From positions 1-64,000 of the forward strand of contig JAMPHZ010000004.1 of NCBI GenBank assembly GCA_023663145.1: a stretch of 64,000 bases of DNA, given 5' to 3'. The notes beneath the pieces are model-generated. The model saw nothing but the letters and a program-made list of their open reading frames with translations. It was not told the DNA's origin and ran no database searches. Below, one piece after another: positions 17,568-26,419 of the stretch. Position numbers and translations under genes: made by a program. The DNA is from Odoribacter sp. Lineage in GTDB: Bacteria; Bacteroidota; Bacteroidia; Bacteroidales; Muribaculaceae. How positions within the stretch are numbered: the first letter of the stretch is position 1; each line of letters begins with the position of its first letter.

Positions 17568-18884
17568 TTATTTCAACCTTGAAATTCTTACTCGGCGGTT
17601 CTTGATCTTAGGGGCCGCCAATGCGCTTATTACAGGAATTGACGAGCGGGAAACCGCCACATAGGCTGCATGATCGCGCAAGTCTATTTTCCCTATTGAG
17701 TCAGGCGGCAGAGCAGCGTCTTTCATAAGAAAGCCTGCGATGTCGCCTCTTGATATTTTTTCTTTGCGGCCTGCATTTATATGGAATGTGACCATGGCCG
17801 GTCTGTCCGGAGTATTCCGCAAGGGTCGGGGCACAAGATCATTGTCCCATGTGATATAGTCGGGCAAAGATTCTTCAGGTCCAGTAATGATATAGACCTT
17901 GCCCCGGGCGTCTACGCGGGCTGTGCGACCATTGCGGTGTGTCCATGCCGCGGCCGTAGGGGGCAGGTGATAATGGATGACCGAACCGACCGATTCTATA
18001 TCAAGGCCACGGCCTGCGAGGTCAGTGGCCACAAGAATAGGCGCTGTGCTGTTATCAAGGCAGATAACAGCTTGCTCGCGGTCGATCTGCTCAAGCCCCC
18101 CATGATAGAGAGCGGCGGCAAAACCGTCGCGGTGCAGCCGGTCAAAGACGCGCTCCGCACTTTCGCGGTGATTGACAAATACAATGGCACGTTCGCCTGC
18201 CGGGAGAGAAAGCAATAACTGCTCAAGTGTGTCAAGTTTGTCGCGCCCGGGACTTTCCACGCGGGCGATGTGAAGACGTGAATGCACGGGCGAGGCGGAA
18301 GTGTTGTCAATCGTTTCAGCTCCGGTCATGTCTATAAAAGCCGGCAATTCAGCAGATGAGGTGGCAGATGTGAGGATTACGTTGCGCAAGGGTGGTAGTC
18401 TGCGCACAATCTTGCCCATCTCGCCCTGAAATCCCAGTTCAAGACATTTGTCATATTCATCTATCACGAGTGAAGTGACGGCGGAGGTGTCAATATTGCC
18501 CCTCTGCAGGTGATCAAGGAGGCGCCCGGGTGTGGCTACCACAATCCGTGGCGCGATCGCGAGTGTGTTTACCTCATCGGCCATGGAGTGATTGCCATAC
18601 AGAGCTGTGATTTTGGAGCCTTGGGCGAAGCGTCTCATGACTTCGGTAATCTGTATCACCAATTCGCGCGAGGGGGCGAGTACGACTGCCTGTAGGTCGC
18701 CTGACGGAGAGTCGAGTCGTCGCAGAAGTGCGCCGGCAAAGGCAATGGTCTTGCCTGAGCCGGTTGGCGAGAGAATCAACATGTGTGTGGCCTCTGATGA
18801 CCATGCCTTATGTTGCATTTCATTGGGGCGGTCAATGCCCAACCCGAATGCCAGTTGTTCTATCTGCGCTTCGCTGAGTCCCAT
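17568..18884 (-). CDS. DEAD-box-family RNA helicase with DbpA-type RNA-binding domain
   Basis: A 438 aa helicase. The motifs are SPTGSGKT (I), APSRELV (Ia), TPGRLLDHL (Ib), VIDEYDK (II, so DEYD instead of DEAD), TSATSS (III), ATDLAGRGLDI (V) and HRNGRTARV (VI). The last ~75 residues, with KISRGDIAGFL and IGKIDL-x-D-x-x-A-Y-V-A-V, match the DbpA RNA-binding domain, which in E. coli DbpA targets hairpin 92 of 23S rRNA. A role in 50S ribosome assembly is therefore likely. The start follows the thioredoxin stop by 2 nt, so the two genes form an operon. Confidence 0.9.
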   Translation of the reverse strand: MGLSEAQIEQLAFGLGIDRPNEMQHKAWSSEATHMLILSPTGSGKTIAFAGALLRRLDSPSGDLQAVVLAPSRELVIQITEVMRRFAQGSKITALYGNHSMADEVNTLAIAPRIVVATPGRLLDHLQRGNIDTSAVTSLVIDEYDKCLELGFQGEMGKIVRRLPPLRNVILTSATSSAELPAFIDMTGAETIDNTSASPVHSRLHIARVESPGRDKLDTLEQLLLSLPAGERAIVFVNHRESAERVFDRLHRDGFAAALYHGGLEQIDREQAVICLDNSTAPILVATDLAGRGLDIESVGSVIHYHLPPTAAAWTHRNGRTARVDARGKVYIITGPEESLPDYITWDNDLVPRPLRNTPDRPAMVTFHINAGRKEKISRGDIAGFLMKDAALPPDSIGKIDLRDHAAYVAVSRSSIPVISALAAPKIKNRRVRISRLK

Positions 18885-18886
18885 TA

Positions 18887-19384
18887 TTATTTTAAGGCGT
18901 TATCAAGTATTTTGTAGAATGATTCGGCGGGGAGGAGGTCGGCGGTGCCAACAAAGGAGCGTTCTGTCCCGTTGGGGCTAAGTATTACAACGGTCGGCAC
19001 GGCCTGTACGTTGAATGCTTGTGCGGTTGCGGGCATTTTGTCCACATCGACTGATATGAAATCAACGTTTTTGTATTTGTTGGCGGCTTGTTTGAACACG
19101 GGTGCGAGCTGTCGGCATGGGCCGCACCATGTGGCATTGAAATCAAGCACGGTGAGGCGTTTTACCTTGTGGCCGGGGCGGAACACCTTGTCGTTTCGCA
19201 GGGCTATGACTGTGCCGTTGCGTGTCTGTGAGTCGGCAGCAGGTTCAGCTTCGGCCTGAGTATCGCTTCCGGTAGTGGCGGCAGCCGGAGCAGGTTCAGC
19301 TTCGGCCCGTGCTTCTGTCTTGGGGGTGCAGGCGCAGATGGCAAGCAACATCGCTGCGCCAAGGCTAAGGAGTGTCTTGTTCAT
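18887..19384 (-). CDS. Thioredoxin-fold lipoprotein
   Basis: 165 aa from the ATG at 19384; an upstream in-frame start at 19450 would lie inside the mdh terminator and is rejected. The lipobox is LAIC with C17. An Ala/Glu-rich linker (about 22-52) contains an 18-bp direct repeat in DNA (19239-19256 and 19290-19307). The thioredoxin domain follows, with active site WCGPC (C87, C90) and the cis-Pro motif VPTVV. It is likely a periplasmic, outer-membrane or inner-membrane anchored disulfide reductase or thiol-reducing protein. It is co-transcribed with the DbpA-type helicase. Confidence 0.88.
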   Translation of the reverse strand: MNKTLLSLGAAMLLAICACTPKTEARAEAEPAPAAATTGSDTQAEAEPAADSQTRNGTVIALRNDKVFRPGHKVKRLTVLDFNATWCGPCRQLAPVFKQAANKYKNVDFISVDVDKMPATAQAFNVQAVPTVVILSPNGTERSFVGTADLLPAESFYKILDNALK

Positions 19385-19439
19385 ATTATTTCTACGGTTA
19401 ATTTTAAAGGCAGGCGCCTTTCGGTCTGCATGATTATAA

Positions 19440-19477
19440 AAAGGTGGCATCAGCCATGTAGGCTATATGCCACCTTT
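19440..19477 (-). terminator. Rho-independent terminator after mdh
   Basis: AAAGGTGGCAT pairs with ATGCCACCTTT around an inner AGCC/GGCT pair. On the minus strand it is followed by a T-run and lies 24 nt after the mdh stop. Confidence 0.88.
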
Positions 19478-19500
19478 ATATAACGTTCTAAACTGAAAAA

Positions 19501-20430
19501 TTATTGTGCGAGTGCAGCATTGGTTTTGTGCACTGCCTCGGCGCTCTTGTGGAAGAGTTCTTTTTCTTCAGCGTTGAGGTCGAATTCAACGATCTTCTCT
19601 ATACCGTTGCGGCCAAGTATGCAGGGAACGCCGATGCAGAGGTCTTTTTCGCCATATTCGCCTTCGAGAAGGGCTGAGCATGAGATGAGTTTCTTCTGGT
19701 CGTGGAGAACGGCTGCTACAACCTGAGCTGCGGCCGCACCGGGAGCATACCATGCTGAGGTACCGAGGAGCTTGGTGAGAGTGGCGCCCCCAACCATGGT
19801 GTCGGCAACAATTTTGTCAAGCTGTTCGGCGGGGAGAAGGGTTGACACGGGAATACCGCGGTAAGCTGCGAATCGCTTGAGGGGAATCATGGTGGTGTCA
19901 CCGTGGCCGCCGATCACGATGCCTTCAACTTCGGTTGCGTTGGCACCCAGAGCGAGGGTCATGAAATATTTGAAGCGTGCGCTGTCAAGTGCGCCGCCCA
20001 TGCCGATGATACGGTTTTTGGGCAGACCTGAGATTTTGTGGATAAGGTAGGTCATGGTGTCCATGGGGTTGGATACACACACGATGATGGCGTTGGGTGA
20101 GTGCTTCAGTACATTTTCGGTTACCGATTTAACGATACCGGCGTTCACACCGATGAGTTCTTCGCGTGTCATGCCTGGCTTGCGGGGAATGCCTGAGGTG
20201 ATTACTACCACGTCGCTGCCTTCGGTCATGGCGTAATCGTTGGTTACGCCGGTGAGGCGGGTGTTAAGGCCGAGGATGCTGGCGGTCTGCATCATGTCCA
20301 TGGCTTTGCCCTCTGAGACGCCCTCTTTGATGTCGAGGAGAACTACTTCGTCGGCTACCTGGGTGGTGAGCAGTACGTTAGCACAAGTTGCGCCTACGTT
20401 GCCGGCGCCAATAACTGTTACTTTTGACAT
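19501..20430 (-). CDS. mdh: Malate dehydrogenase
   Basis: A 309 aa NAD-dependent enzyme of the LDH-like MDH group, which interconverts malate and oxaloacetate. The N-terminal nucleotide-binding GAGNVGAT motif sits at residues 8-15. GIPRKPGMTR carries the Arg that selects dicarboxylates over lactate. IGGHGDTT holds the catalytic His. In Bacteroidales it feeds the reductive branch from oxaloacetate to fumarate and succinate. It is monocistronic, with a promoter at 20470-20477 and a terminator at 19440-19477. Confidence 0.96.
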   Translation of the reverse strand: MSKVTVIGAGNVGATCANVLLTTQVADEVVLLDIKEGVSEGKAMDMMQTASILGLNTRLTGVTNDYAMTEGSDVVVITSGIPRKPGMTREELIGVNAGIVKSVTENVLKHSPNAIIVCVSNPMDTMTYLIHKISGLPKNRIIGMGGALDSARFKYFMTLALGANATEVEGIVIGGHGDTTMIPLKRFAAYRGIPVSTLLPAEQLDKIVADTMVGGATLTKLLGTSAWYAPGAAAAQVVAAVLHDQKKLISCSALLEGEYGEKDLCIGVPCILGRNGIEKIVEFDLNAEEKELFHKSAEAVHKTNAALAQ

Positions 20431-20469
20431 GTCGTAAATATTTTTAGTTTTATGCTTAGTTTAGATGTG

Positions 20470-20477
20470 CAAAATTA
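20470..20477 (-). promoter_or_regulatory. -7 promoter box for mdh (TAATTTTG on minus strand)
   Basis: CAAAATTA on the plus strand reads TAATTTTG on the minus strand, 40 bp before the mdh ATG. Confidence 0.72.
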
Positions 20478-20581
20478 ATGAAATATTTCCATAATAAAGC
20501 AACGTGTGCTCATTTTTTTTCATGGAGCGGTACAAATCGTTGATGGTCGGCGGTCGTAAAGATGTGCTTTCTTGTGTATGC

Positions 20582-20619
20582 AAAAAAACGGGGGGCGCCC
20601 TCATTATGGCCGCCCCCGG
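20582..20619 (-). terminator. Rho-independent terminator after the M6 protease gene
   Basis: On the minus strand, CCGGGGGCG pairs with CGCCCCCCG and is followed by TTTTTTT. It lies 22 nt after the M6 stop. Confidence 0.9.
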
Positions 20620-20640
20620 TATGATGTGTGTTGCCGCTTA

Positions 20641-23457
20641 TCAGCGTACCTGAACCTTGAATGATTCTGTATTGGCCGATATTATGTAGAATCCGGGTGT
20701 CACAGTGAATGTGGCAGAGCCTGCGGCAGTTGCAATACAACGGCCGGTGAGGTCGGTGACGGTCACATAAGTGTCAGCTTCGGTATAAACAGAGATTGTG
20801 CCCGGGCCAGTAGTGATTATGGTAGTATCTCCGGATGTGGTGCCGGTCACTCCATCTGTAGTAGAGAGGGTGATGAAGTCGCTCTCAAGAGACTTGAGGC
20901 CGGCGGCATTGACCGCAGTCACATTGTAGCTATATCGGCCGGCGGTAAGACCGCTGATGTTATGCGAGGTTACGTTTCCTACGCTGCGGTGGTCGTATCC
21001 TGCCAAAATTGTGGCTTTGCTGCCTCCGGTGGTGATGGTCAGGTCATCAAGGGCAAGGTTGCCGTTGCCAGATTTGTTGAATACGACTTTCACCTGACGC
21101 GCTCCGGCCGGGATTGCCGATTCCGGTACTGATATTACTGAGGCCTTGGTGTCGGGATTGTTGGAGTAAATGGTTTCCCATGTGCCATCAGTGCCGGCAG
21201 TCATTACTTCATAGTAGTTCTGTGTGTTTCCCTGGCCGGCGAAACGTACCCAGAAGCTGATTGAGACGATGTCGTTGTCAAATACGGGTGACTGGAGGTA
21301 GTGGCCGTTTTTGGTCAACTTGAGTGCCGGAGCGGCTGAGCCGTAATATCCAGTTGATTGTGCACCGTATATGTCGGTCGTCGAGGCAGTCCAGCCTTCG
21401 GGGATCGAGAGTTTGCTGCCTGATCCGAAGTCTATAACGGTCTTGACAGGATCGGATTCTTCATTACCTATAACTGTGAGAAGATAGTCGTTGGCGCCGT
21501 TGACAGGTTGCCAGTTAGCTGTGAAGCTGTTGGCTGTAATGTCTGTGGCTGCAGTAGCTACAGGTACAAACATGTCAAATGTGGCCTCGGTTGTGGTTAT
21601 ATCCACTTCATCGCTGGTCTCTGACAGGTTTTTGCCACGGGCAGCCGCTACTGTGGCGTAGTAACGGGTTTCGGGCTGGAGACGTGTTACAGTGAGGGTG
21701 ATACCTTCGACCGTGAGATCGGAGTATCCTGAGGCTGCGATATGGTTGCCGTTGTTGTCTTTGGTATATACATTTACTATATATGAAGTGGCTTTGTCAA
21801 CGGCGTTCCATGAGAGCGTGAATCCGTTGCCTGTGGCTGCCGCTGCTTTGGCGACAGGTGTGTCGAGCTGCACGTTGCCGCCGGCGACATCAAAGGTGAT
21901 GATACCGTTGGTTTCGGCAATGTCGGTGATTGGCAGGCCGAGTGACGTTCCGCTCCATGTTTTCATGGAAGGAGAGGTGCTGTCAGTGAATGAGGTCTTG
22001 CCCGAAGTGCCAGGGAATGGGTACGACGCCATTGTAGATTTGCTTTCGTTGTTGGCCCGGCCACCGGCTTCCTCTATGTCGATGCGCTGATGGGTTGCTG
22101 TATTGTTGGGTGCGTTCTCAGTCCAGACGCTTTGGTCAAAGTCAATGTGCCATATGATGAGGCCGTGGCCGGGCAGATAGGTGTCCCAACCGGTCTGTTG
22201 GCGGTTCTCGAACAGGAAGAACTCGTTCTTGTTTGATGTCAGAACAACTGCACCGGTATTTGAGTCGTGAATGTTCTCAAGGCTGATGCTTGCCTGACTG
22301 TCAATAACTATAGGATCAATCCATCCGAAGGCGTTGCGTTCATAAATGGAGTAGGACGGGGGAGTACGGCCATCGTTGTTGTATGATCCGTAATCCATGA
22401 TGCTCCAGTCTCCGGGGGTTACTGCATCTGCCGCGTTGTCGTCACTGGTGTTGTACAGGTCAGGCAGGCCCATCACGTGGCCGAACTCATGACAGAATGT
22501 GCCGATGCCGGTGGGCAGCTCTTCATCCCATTCGTTGCCGCAACCGTAGTCGTTGATGTATACCCCGTCAAGTGTTATGGCTTTACCCAATGCGCTTTCA
22601 AGATCCCAGCTATGGGGCCAGACTGTATCGTCGCCACCATTGCTGTTTTCTCCTTTACCGGCGTAGATCACATATACGTTGTCAACGTATCCGTCGTTGT
22701 CTGTGTCGTATTTTGAGAAGTCGACCTGGCTGTTCAGGGCTTCACATGCTTCCTGTACCATTTCGCCCGGGCGGCGGTCGTCACCCCAATAGTCGTTGCC
22801 TCCGTAATACGATACATTATTGCTGAGAGTGACAGGTCCGTAGACGTCAAATGTCGGTTTGAACTGTCCGTTTGACGAGTCTATGAAATACTGGCGGCAT
22901 GAGCCGGTGCCGTTGTGCTGGGTGAAGTTGTCGCCGTTGAGGAAGTCGTTGTAATATTCGTGAGGATTGGTTACAGAGAACTTTGAGTCCTTGAATTGCA
23001 CGAGAATCACTATTCCGTGGGGTTCTCCTGTATGGGGGAAGCGCGAGGCGAAAAGTCCGATGTTGCTTGATTGGTTAGCACGTCGGGTAGCTGAGGCTGC
23101 GCGTCGACCGGCAGTGCGTCGGATCATTGCCTTTGTTATGGCACTGCGGTCAAGGGTCGCCGTATAAGTCTGCTGTGCTGCAGTGCGGTCGGCGGGGTTA
23201 ACAGCTTGCGGGCCGGCCACGATTGAGCCGTTGGCGCTTACTGTGGCATAGCAATATCGCCCGTTGTCATCTTTGATCACAGGTATCTTGTCAAGTGTCA
23301 GGTAGTAGTGAGAGCGTTCATCACCGGTGCGGGTGAGCTCAATCACTGAGCCGTCGGGCTGCACCACACGGTGCACCACATCACGGCGGGCCGGAATTGC
23401 AAGGACGCTTGATGCTGCAAGAGCTGTTGCAAGGGCTGTTAAAACAAATTTATTCAT
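20641..23457 (-). CDS. Secreted M6-family metalloprotease with FN3 modules, T9SS cargo
   Basis: 938 aa. Signal peptide about 1-20, then a propeptide-like region to about 130 and the M6 (immune inhibitor A-like) zinc protease domain at about 130-520. The zinc motif is HEFGHVMGLPD at 323-333 with catalytic E324, and an acidic DTDNDGYVDN stretch at 251-260 looks Ca-binding. A fibronectin III domain covers 531-622. A second FN3 is split: its first half is at about 630-664, a ~140-residue jelly-roll-like insert follows, and its second half is at about 813-868. Residues 870-938 fit a T9SS sorting domain (GFYIISAN...KVQVR). It is likely a surface or secreted protease acting on host or microbial proteins. 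It has its own promoter and terminator. Confidence 0.9.
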   Translation of the reverse strand: MNKFVLTALATALAASSVLAIPARRDVVHRVVQPDGSVIELTRTGDERSHYYLTLDKIPVIKDDNGRYCYATVSANGSIVAGPQAVNPADRTAAQQTYTATLDRSAITKAMIRRTAGRRAASATRRANQSSNIGLFASRFPHTGEPHGIVILVQFKDSKFSVTNPHEYYNDFLNGDNFTQHNGTGSCRQYFIDSSNGQFKPTFDVYGPVTLSNNVSYYGGNDYWGDDRRPGEMVQEACEALNSQVDFSKYDTDNDGYVDNVYVIYAGKGENSNGGDDTVWPHSWDLESALGKAITLDGVYINDYGCGNEWDEELPTGIGTFCHEFGHVMGLPDLYNTSDDNAADAVTPGDWSIMDYGSYNNDGRTPPSYSIYERNAFGWIDPIVIDSQASISLENIHDSNTGAVVLTSNKNEFFLFENRQQTGWDTYLPGHGLIIWHIDFDQSVWTENAPNNTATHQRIDIEEAGGRANNESKSTMASYPFPGTSGKTSFTDSTSPSMKTWSGTSLGLPITDIAETNGIITFDVAGGNVQLDTPVAKAAAATGNGFTLSWNAVDKATSYIVNVYTKDNNGNHIAASGYSDLTVEGITLTVTRLQPETRYYATVAAARGKNLSETSDEVDITTTEATFDMFVPVATAATDITANSFTANWQPVNGANDYLLTVIGNEESDPVKTVIDFGSGSKLSIPEGWTASTTDIYGAQSTGYYGSAAPALKLTKNGHYLQSPVFDNDIVSISFWVRFAGQGNTQNYYEVMTAGTDGTWETIYSNNPDTKASVISVPESAIPAGARQVKVVFNKSGNGNLALDDLTITTGGSKATILAGYDHRSVGNVTSHNISGLTAGRYSYNVTAVNAAGLKSLESDFITLSTTDGVTGTTSGDTTIITTGPGTISVYTEADTYVTVTDLTGRCIATAAGSATFTVTPGFYIISANTESFKVQVR

Positions 23458-23525
23458 ATATTAAGACTTGGTTATAGAAGTCAGACTTCAGTGCTTCCGT
23501 AACTTTTTGGAGCAACAAAAGCTGA

Positions 23526-23533
23526 CAAAGTTA
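23526..23533 (-). promoter_or_regulatory. -7 promoter box for the M6 protease (TAACTTTG on minus strand)
   Basis: CAAAGTTA on the plus strand, 69 bp before the ATG at 23457. Confidence 0.72.
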
Positions 23534-23612
23534 GCAAAATGAAAAGGTTTTACAAAATCTGAATGGTAATTTAACGTTTAACGTTTAGGAGAGTGCCGGC
23601 AGGATAGTTTTG

Positions 23613-24104
23613 TTATTTGACCAATTTGGCCGCGGGAGCGTAGTCTATGCGTATAACCTGTAGCCCGGGGCGTTGTTCCGATACACGTATATAGTCTTCG
23701 GCCGATGCCAATCCGGCCTTTATTACGTCTTCCATCGGATTTACGTAGAAGACTTTCGAAATTTTGGCTTCGGCCATTGCGTCAAGTGCGCGGTCGGTGG
23801 GTTGGTTGACGGTATATACTGAGGCTGTAGGTATCGTGGTGCGACGTGTGCGTGCCAACGCATCTTCTTCGGCGGTAGAGCCGCCGACGGCCATTCCGGA
23901 AGCACGCCATGCTCCATTAAGCACCACTACGGCGCCTTGTGGGGCATGGCCTTGCGCGGAGGCTGTCTGTGCAACGGTGACTGCCATGTCCATAAATACC
24001 TCGTCAGACGGATTGGCAGCTTCAACTTTGGATATCTGTACCTGAGCCATCAGGCCGATGACAGCTGACGCAAATATGAGTGTAAGGGTGAGGAGCTTTT
24101 TCAT
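23613..24104 (-). CDS. Secreted deaminase-fold protein lacking catalytic residues
   Basis: 163 aa with a signal peptide (about 1-20, cleavage near LMAQ). The mature part aligns by eye with the cytidine/guanine deaminase fold: PQGAVVVLNG (55-64), STAEEDALART (76-86), SVYTVNQPTDRALDAM (95-110) and KISKVFYVNP (114-123). These correspond to PFGAVVVKDG, PTAHAEVSAIR, TVYSSCEPCPMCLSAL and GVDRICYGNT of the guanine deaminase at 59669-60190. The zinc His becomes E79, the catalytic Glu aligns with D81, and the two zinc Cys become T103 and A106. It therefore looks like an exported pseudoenzyme, perhaps a nucleoside or nucleobase binder. Its start codon overlaps the upstream glycosidase stop by 1 nt (TAATG). 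Confidence 0.65.
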   Translation of the reverse strand: MKKLLTLTLIFASAVIGLMAQVQISKVEAANPSDEVFMDMAVTVAQTASAQGHAPQGAVVVLNGAWRASGMAVGGSTAEEDALARTRRTTIPTASVYTVNQPTDRALDAMAEAKISKVFYVNPMEDVIKAGLASAEDYIRVSEQRPGLQVIRIDYAPAAKLVK

Positions 24105-26383
24105 TATTTTATTTTTTTGACGGTTATACGGTCGATAAGGGCATGATTGGTGTGCAGGTTCATGTTCTCGTCTTCAGGCCTGAATGTAATTGACAGTTTA
24201 TGTCTTCCGGCTGAGAGTGGTATCATCACAGGATTGGAGTGCCCCCAGTCATTCCAGTTGGCAACACCTCTGTGAGGCATTATGAGTTTGCCGGCCGGTG
24301 CGCCATCGACTTCAAGGGTGCGGATCGCACATTTGTTTTCTGTGTTGACAGGGCCGTTCCCGTTGGCGTATATAGTCTCCACGGCGTAAATGCCGTCAGA
24401 GTCTACTTCAATTTCCACAATTACAGGGGCCGAGGCATGGTCAATTTCTACGAATCCATTGCCATGGAACCCGTTCACGGGTGTGTCAGGTCGGTAGCTT
24501 ACCTCGGGAGAGGTTATCATGATGCTTTCATGGGGCATCTCGTAAGTTGTCACAGGGAAATTGTCTACAGGCGCCGATGCAAATGACTGTACGCCTTTGT
24601 CGCTGAATCCGACAACCTGGTATGCGCCGGGGACAGTAGCAGGATATGAGGTGGTGCGTACCGTGTCAATTGCGACTCCATCCCGCAGGACTATATATCC
24701 TGCGATATATTCGATGGGCTGCCATTGAAGAAGATTGTTGGCCGGCACGCCGGGTGCGTCAAGTTCGGGAGAGTTGCTCAATGTGGCGATGGGTGTCAGA
24801 GGAGCCTTTATATTAGGTGTGTGGTTGACTGACATGGGAGGTATGGGCTTGTTGTCCATTGTTATGACAATGGTGTTGTGCCCTTTTATGTCGGCCGGAA
24901 TTTTTGGTTTGTGATTACGGCCGTTGAGAGTGAAAGATGCAATATGGTCACCGTAACCCTTGACTGTGATGTCAAGGGTGGCATCGCGGTATCTGAAACC
25001 CTCGAGAGTGCGGTCAGCGGCAAGAGCTTCGGGTACAAAAGGTTTGAATACGAGGCCGTCTTTTTCATAATTTATGCCGAAAAGTATGCGATGTGTTATG
25101 GCAAGATTGCCGGCAAGGCACCACAGCATATTGGACGAGTTCAGCTCGGTGGCTATGTCGCCGTTATCGAGCACAAAGTTTTCTTTATTGGTCGTGAACA
25201 GGGCCGCGGGGCGGAAGACTGACCCGATAGCTTCAAGAGTCCCTTGTTCATTACCCGCCTTGGCGTTGGCCATGGCCCAATATGAAGCTACCCAAGGCCA
25301 CAGAGCGTTATTGTGATAAGCAGGCATGTCGGCGATCTGTGGGAAGAAGATTGCCGCGCCGAATGGAGTGGTAGGGTTGTTTTCTGTTATGGCACGTGCG
25401 CGATCGGCCGGTGCGATGTCGTAAAGGATGGTGAGTGCTTCACCTAATGTTTCCGCACGGGGATTGATTACGGGAAATTCGCGGCCATAATTGTACATGG
25501 CGTAGTATCCCTTGTCAGGCATCCATAGATGTGTGTTTATGGCTTCAGTGAGTTCTCCGGCAAGTTTCGAGTAGCGTTCAGCATCATCATTCAGGCCGAG
25601 ATCTGCCGCGATTTCAGCCAGGATGTCAAGGGTGATGGCATGAACTGCAGATGTCCCCAAGGCTTCTGACTGGTAGATGTCGGCAGTCTGCATCCACTTG
25701 GGATAGCTTTGTTCGCGCCAGTCGATGAATGATGTCTCTCCCTTGACAAGTCCGCTGTCCGTATTATGGGTCATGAGCAGGTCATCTTCCATGGAGTTGC
25801 GTATTACCGGATATATGTATTCGAGCCATTGGCGGTCGCCGGTTACTTTATAAAGCTCATATGCAGCCACAGCCCATATCATACGGTCACTGCTGACGGG
25901 CCACGCGCCGCCACTACCTGTATCCTGTATTATTCGGCCTGTGGGTGTTACTTTGTGGCGCAGGGAAATCTCGGATGCCAGTGGTTGCAGATATGCCATT
26001 GACAGGATTATGGAGTAGCTCACGTCGCGTGTCCACACTCCGGCCCATTCTTTGCCGGTGCGCAGAGTGGTGTCAGGCTCTACGGCATTGATCATTTCTT
26101 CAAGGCCGAGGTTATATATGGCGGTGTGCAGCTTGTTGGGTGTCTTGAGCTGCGGGTACATTGATATGTCACGTGACAGATGCCATTCCTTATTGACGGG
26201 CATGAAATAGCCGGGTTGGGCTGAATAGGTTGATATGAGGCTTATACCGTCGGGGGAGTATGCGGTGTATTCGCCTTGAGTTATAGTGTCGCCATGCCAA
26301 CTGTAGGCGTCGGTTGTCACTATCTGAGCCCCGGAATAGTTAAATGTGGCTAAGGCGACTGCAAGTAAACTGTACTTCAACAT
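24104..26383 (-). CDS. Secreted six-hairpin glycosidase
   Basis: A 759 aa exported protein (signal peptide about 1-19). The middle region, about 80-470, has the features of an (alpha/alpha)6-barrel glycosidase: WTRD at 117-120, GAWPVSSDRMIW, and further aromatic/acidic clusters such as SFIDWREQ. It resembles the GH63/MGH1-like and debranching-type six-hairpin families, but I cannot fix the family or substrate. Residues about 650-759 form a beta-rich carbohydrate-binding-like module with AGRHKLSITF and a final IDRITVKK. No SusC/SusD pair is nearby. It follows tilS by 36 bp and is translationally coupled to the deaminase-like gene. Confidence 0.72.
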   Translation of the reverse strand: MLKYSLLAVALATFNYSGAQIVTTDAYSWHGDTITQGEYTAYSPDGISLISTYSAQPGYFMPVNKEWHLSRDISMYPQLKTPNKLHTAIYNLGLEEMINAVEPDTTLRTGKEWAGVWTRDVSYSIILSMAYLQPLASEISLRHKVTPTGRIIQDTGSGGAWPVSSDRMIWAVAAYELYKVTGDRQWLEYIYPVIRNSMEDDLLMTHNTDSGLVKGETSFIDWREQSYPKWMQTADIYQSEALGTSAVHAITLDILAEIAADLGLNDDAERYSKLAGELTEAINTHLWMPDKGYYAMYNYGREFPVINPRAETLGEALTILYDIAPADRARAITENNPTTPFGAAIFFPQIADMPAYHNNALWPWVASYWAMANAKAGNEQGTLEAIGSVFRPAALFTTNKENFVLDNGDIATELNSSNMLWCLAGNLAITHRILFGINYEKDGLVFKPFVPEALAADRTLEGFRYRDATLDITVKGYGDHIASFTLNGRNHKPKIPADIKGHNTIVITMDNKPIPPMSVNHTPNIKAPLTPIATLSNSPELDAPGVPANNLLQWQPIEYIAGYIVLRDGVAIDTVRTTSYPATVPGAYQVVGFSDKGVQSFASAPVDNFPVTTYEMPHESIMITSPEVSYRPDTPVNGFHGNGFVEIDHASAPVIVEIEVDSDGIYAVETIYANGNGPVNTENKCAIRTLEVDGAPAGKLIMPHRGVANWNDWGHSNPVMIPLSAGRHKLSITFRPEDENMNLHTNHALIDRITVKKIK

Positions 26384-26419
26384 ATTTTTAGCGGTAGTAT
26401 TGTATAACGTTTATGTAGA

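Noticed and set aside
19385..19450. N-terminal extension of the thioredoxin lipoprotein
   Set aside because: It would start inside the mdh terminator hairpin and would bury the lipoprotein signal.
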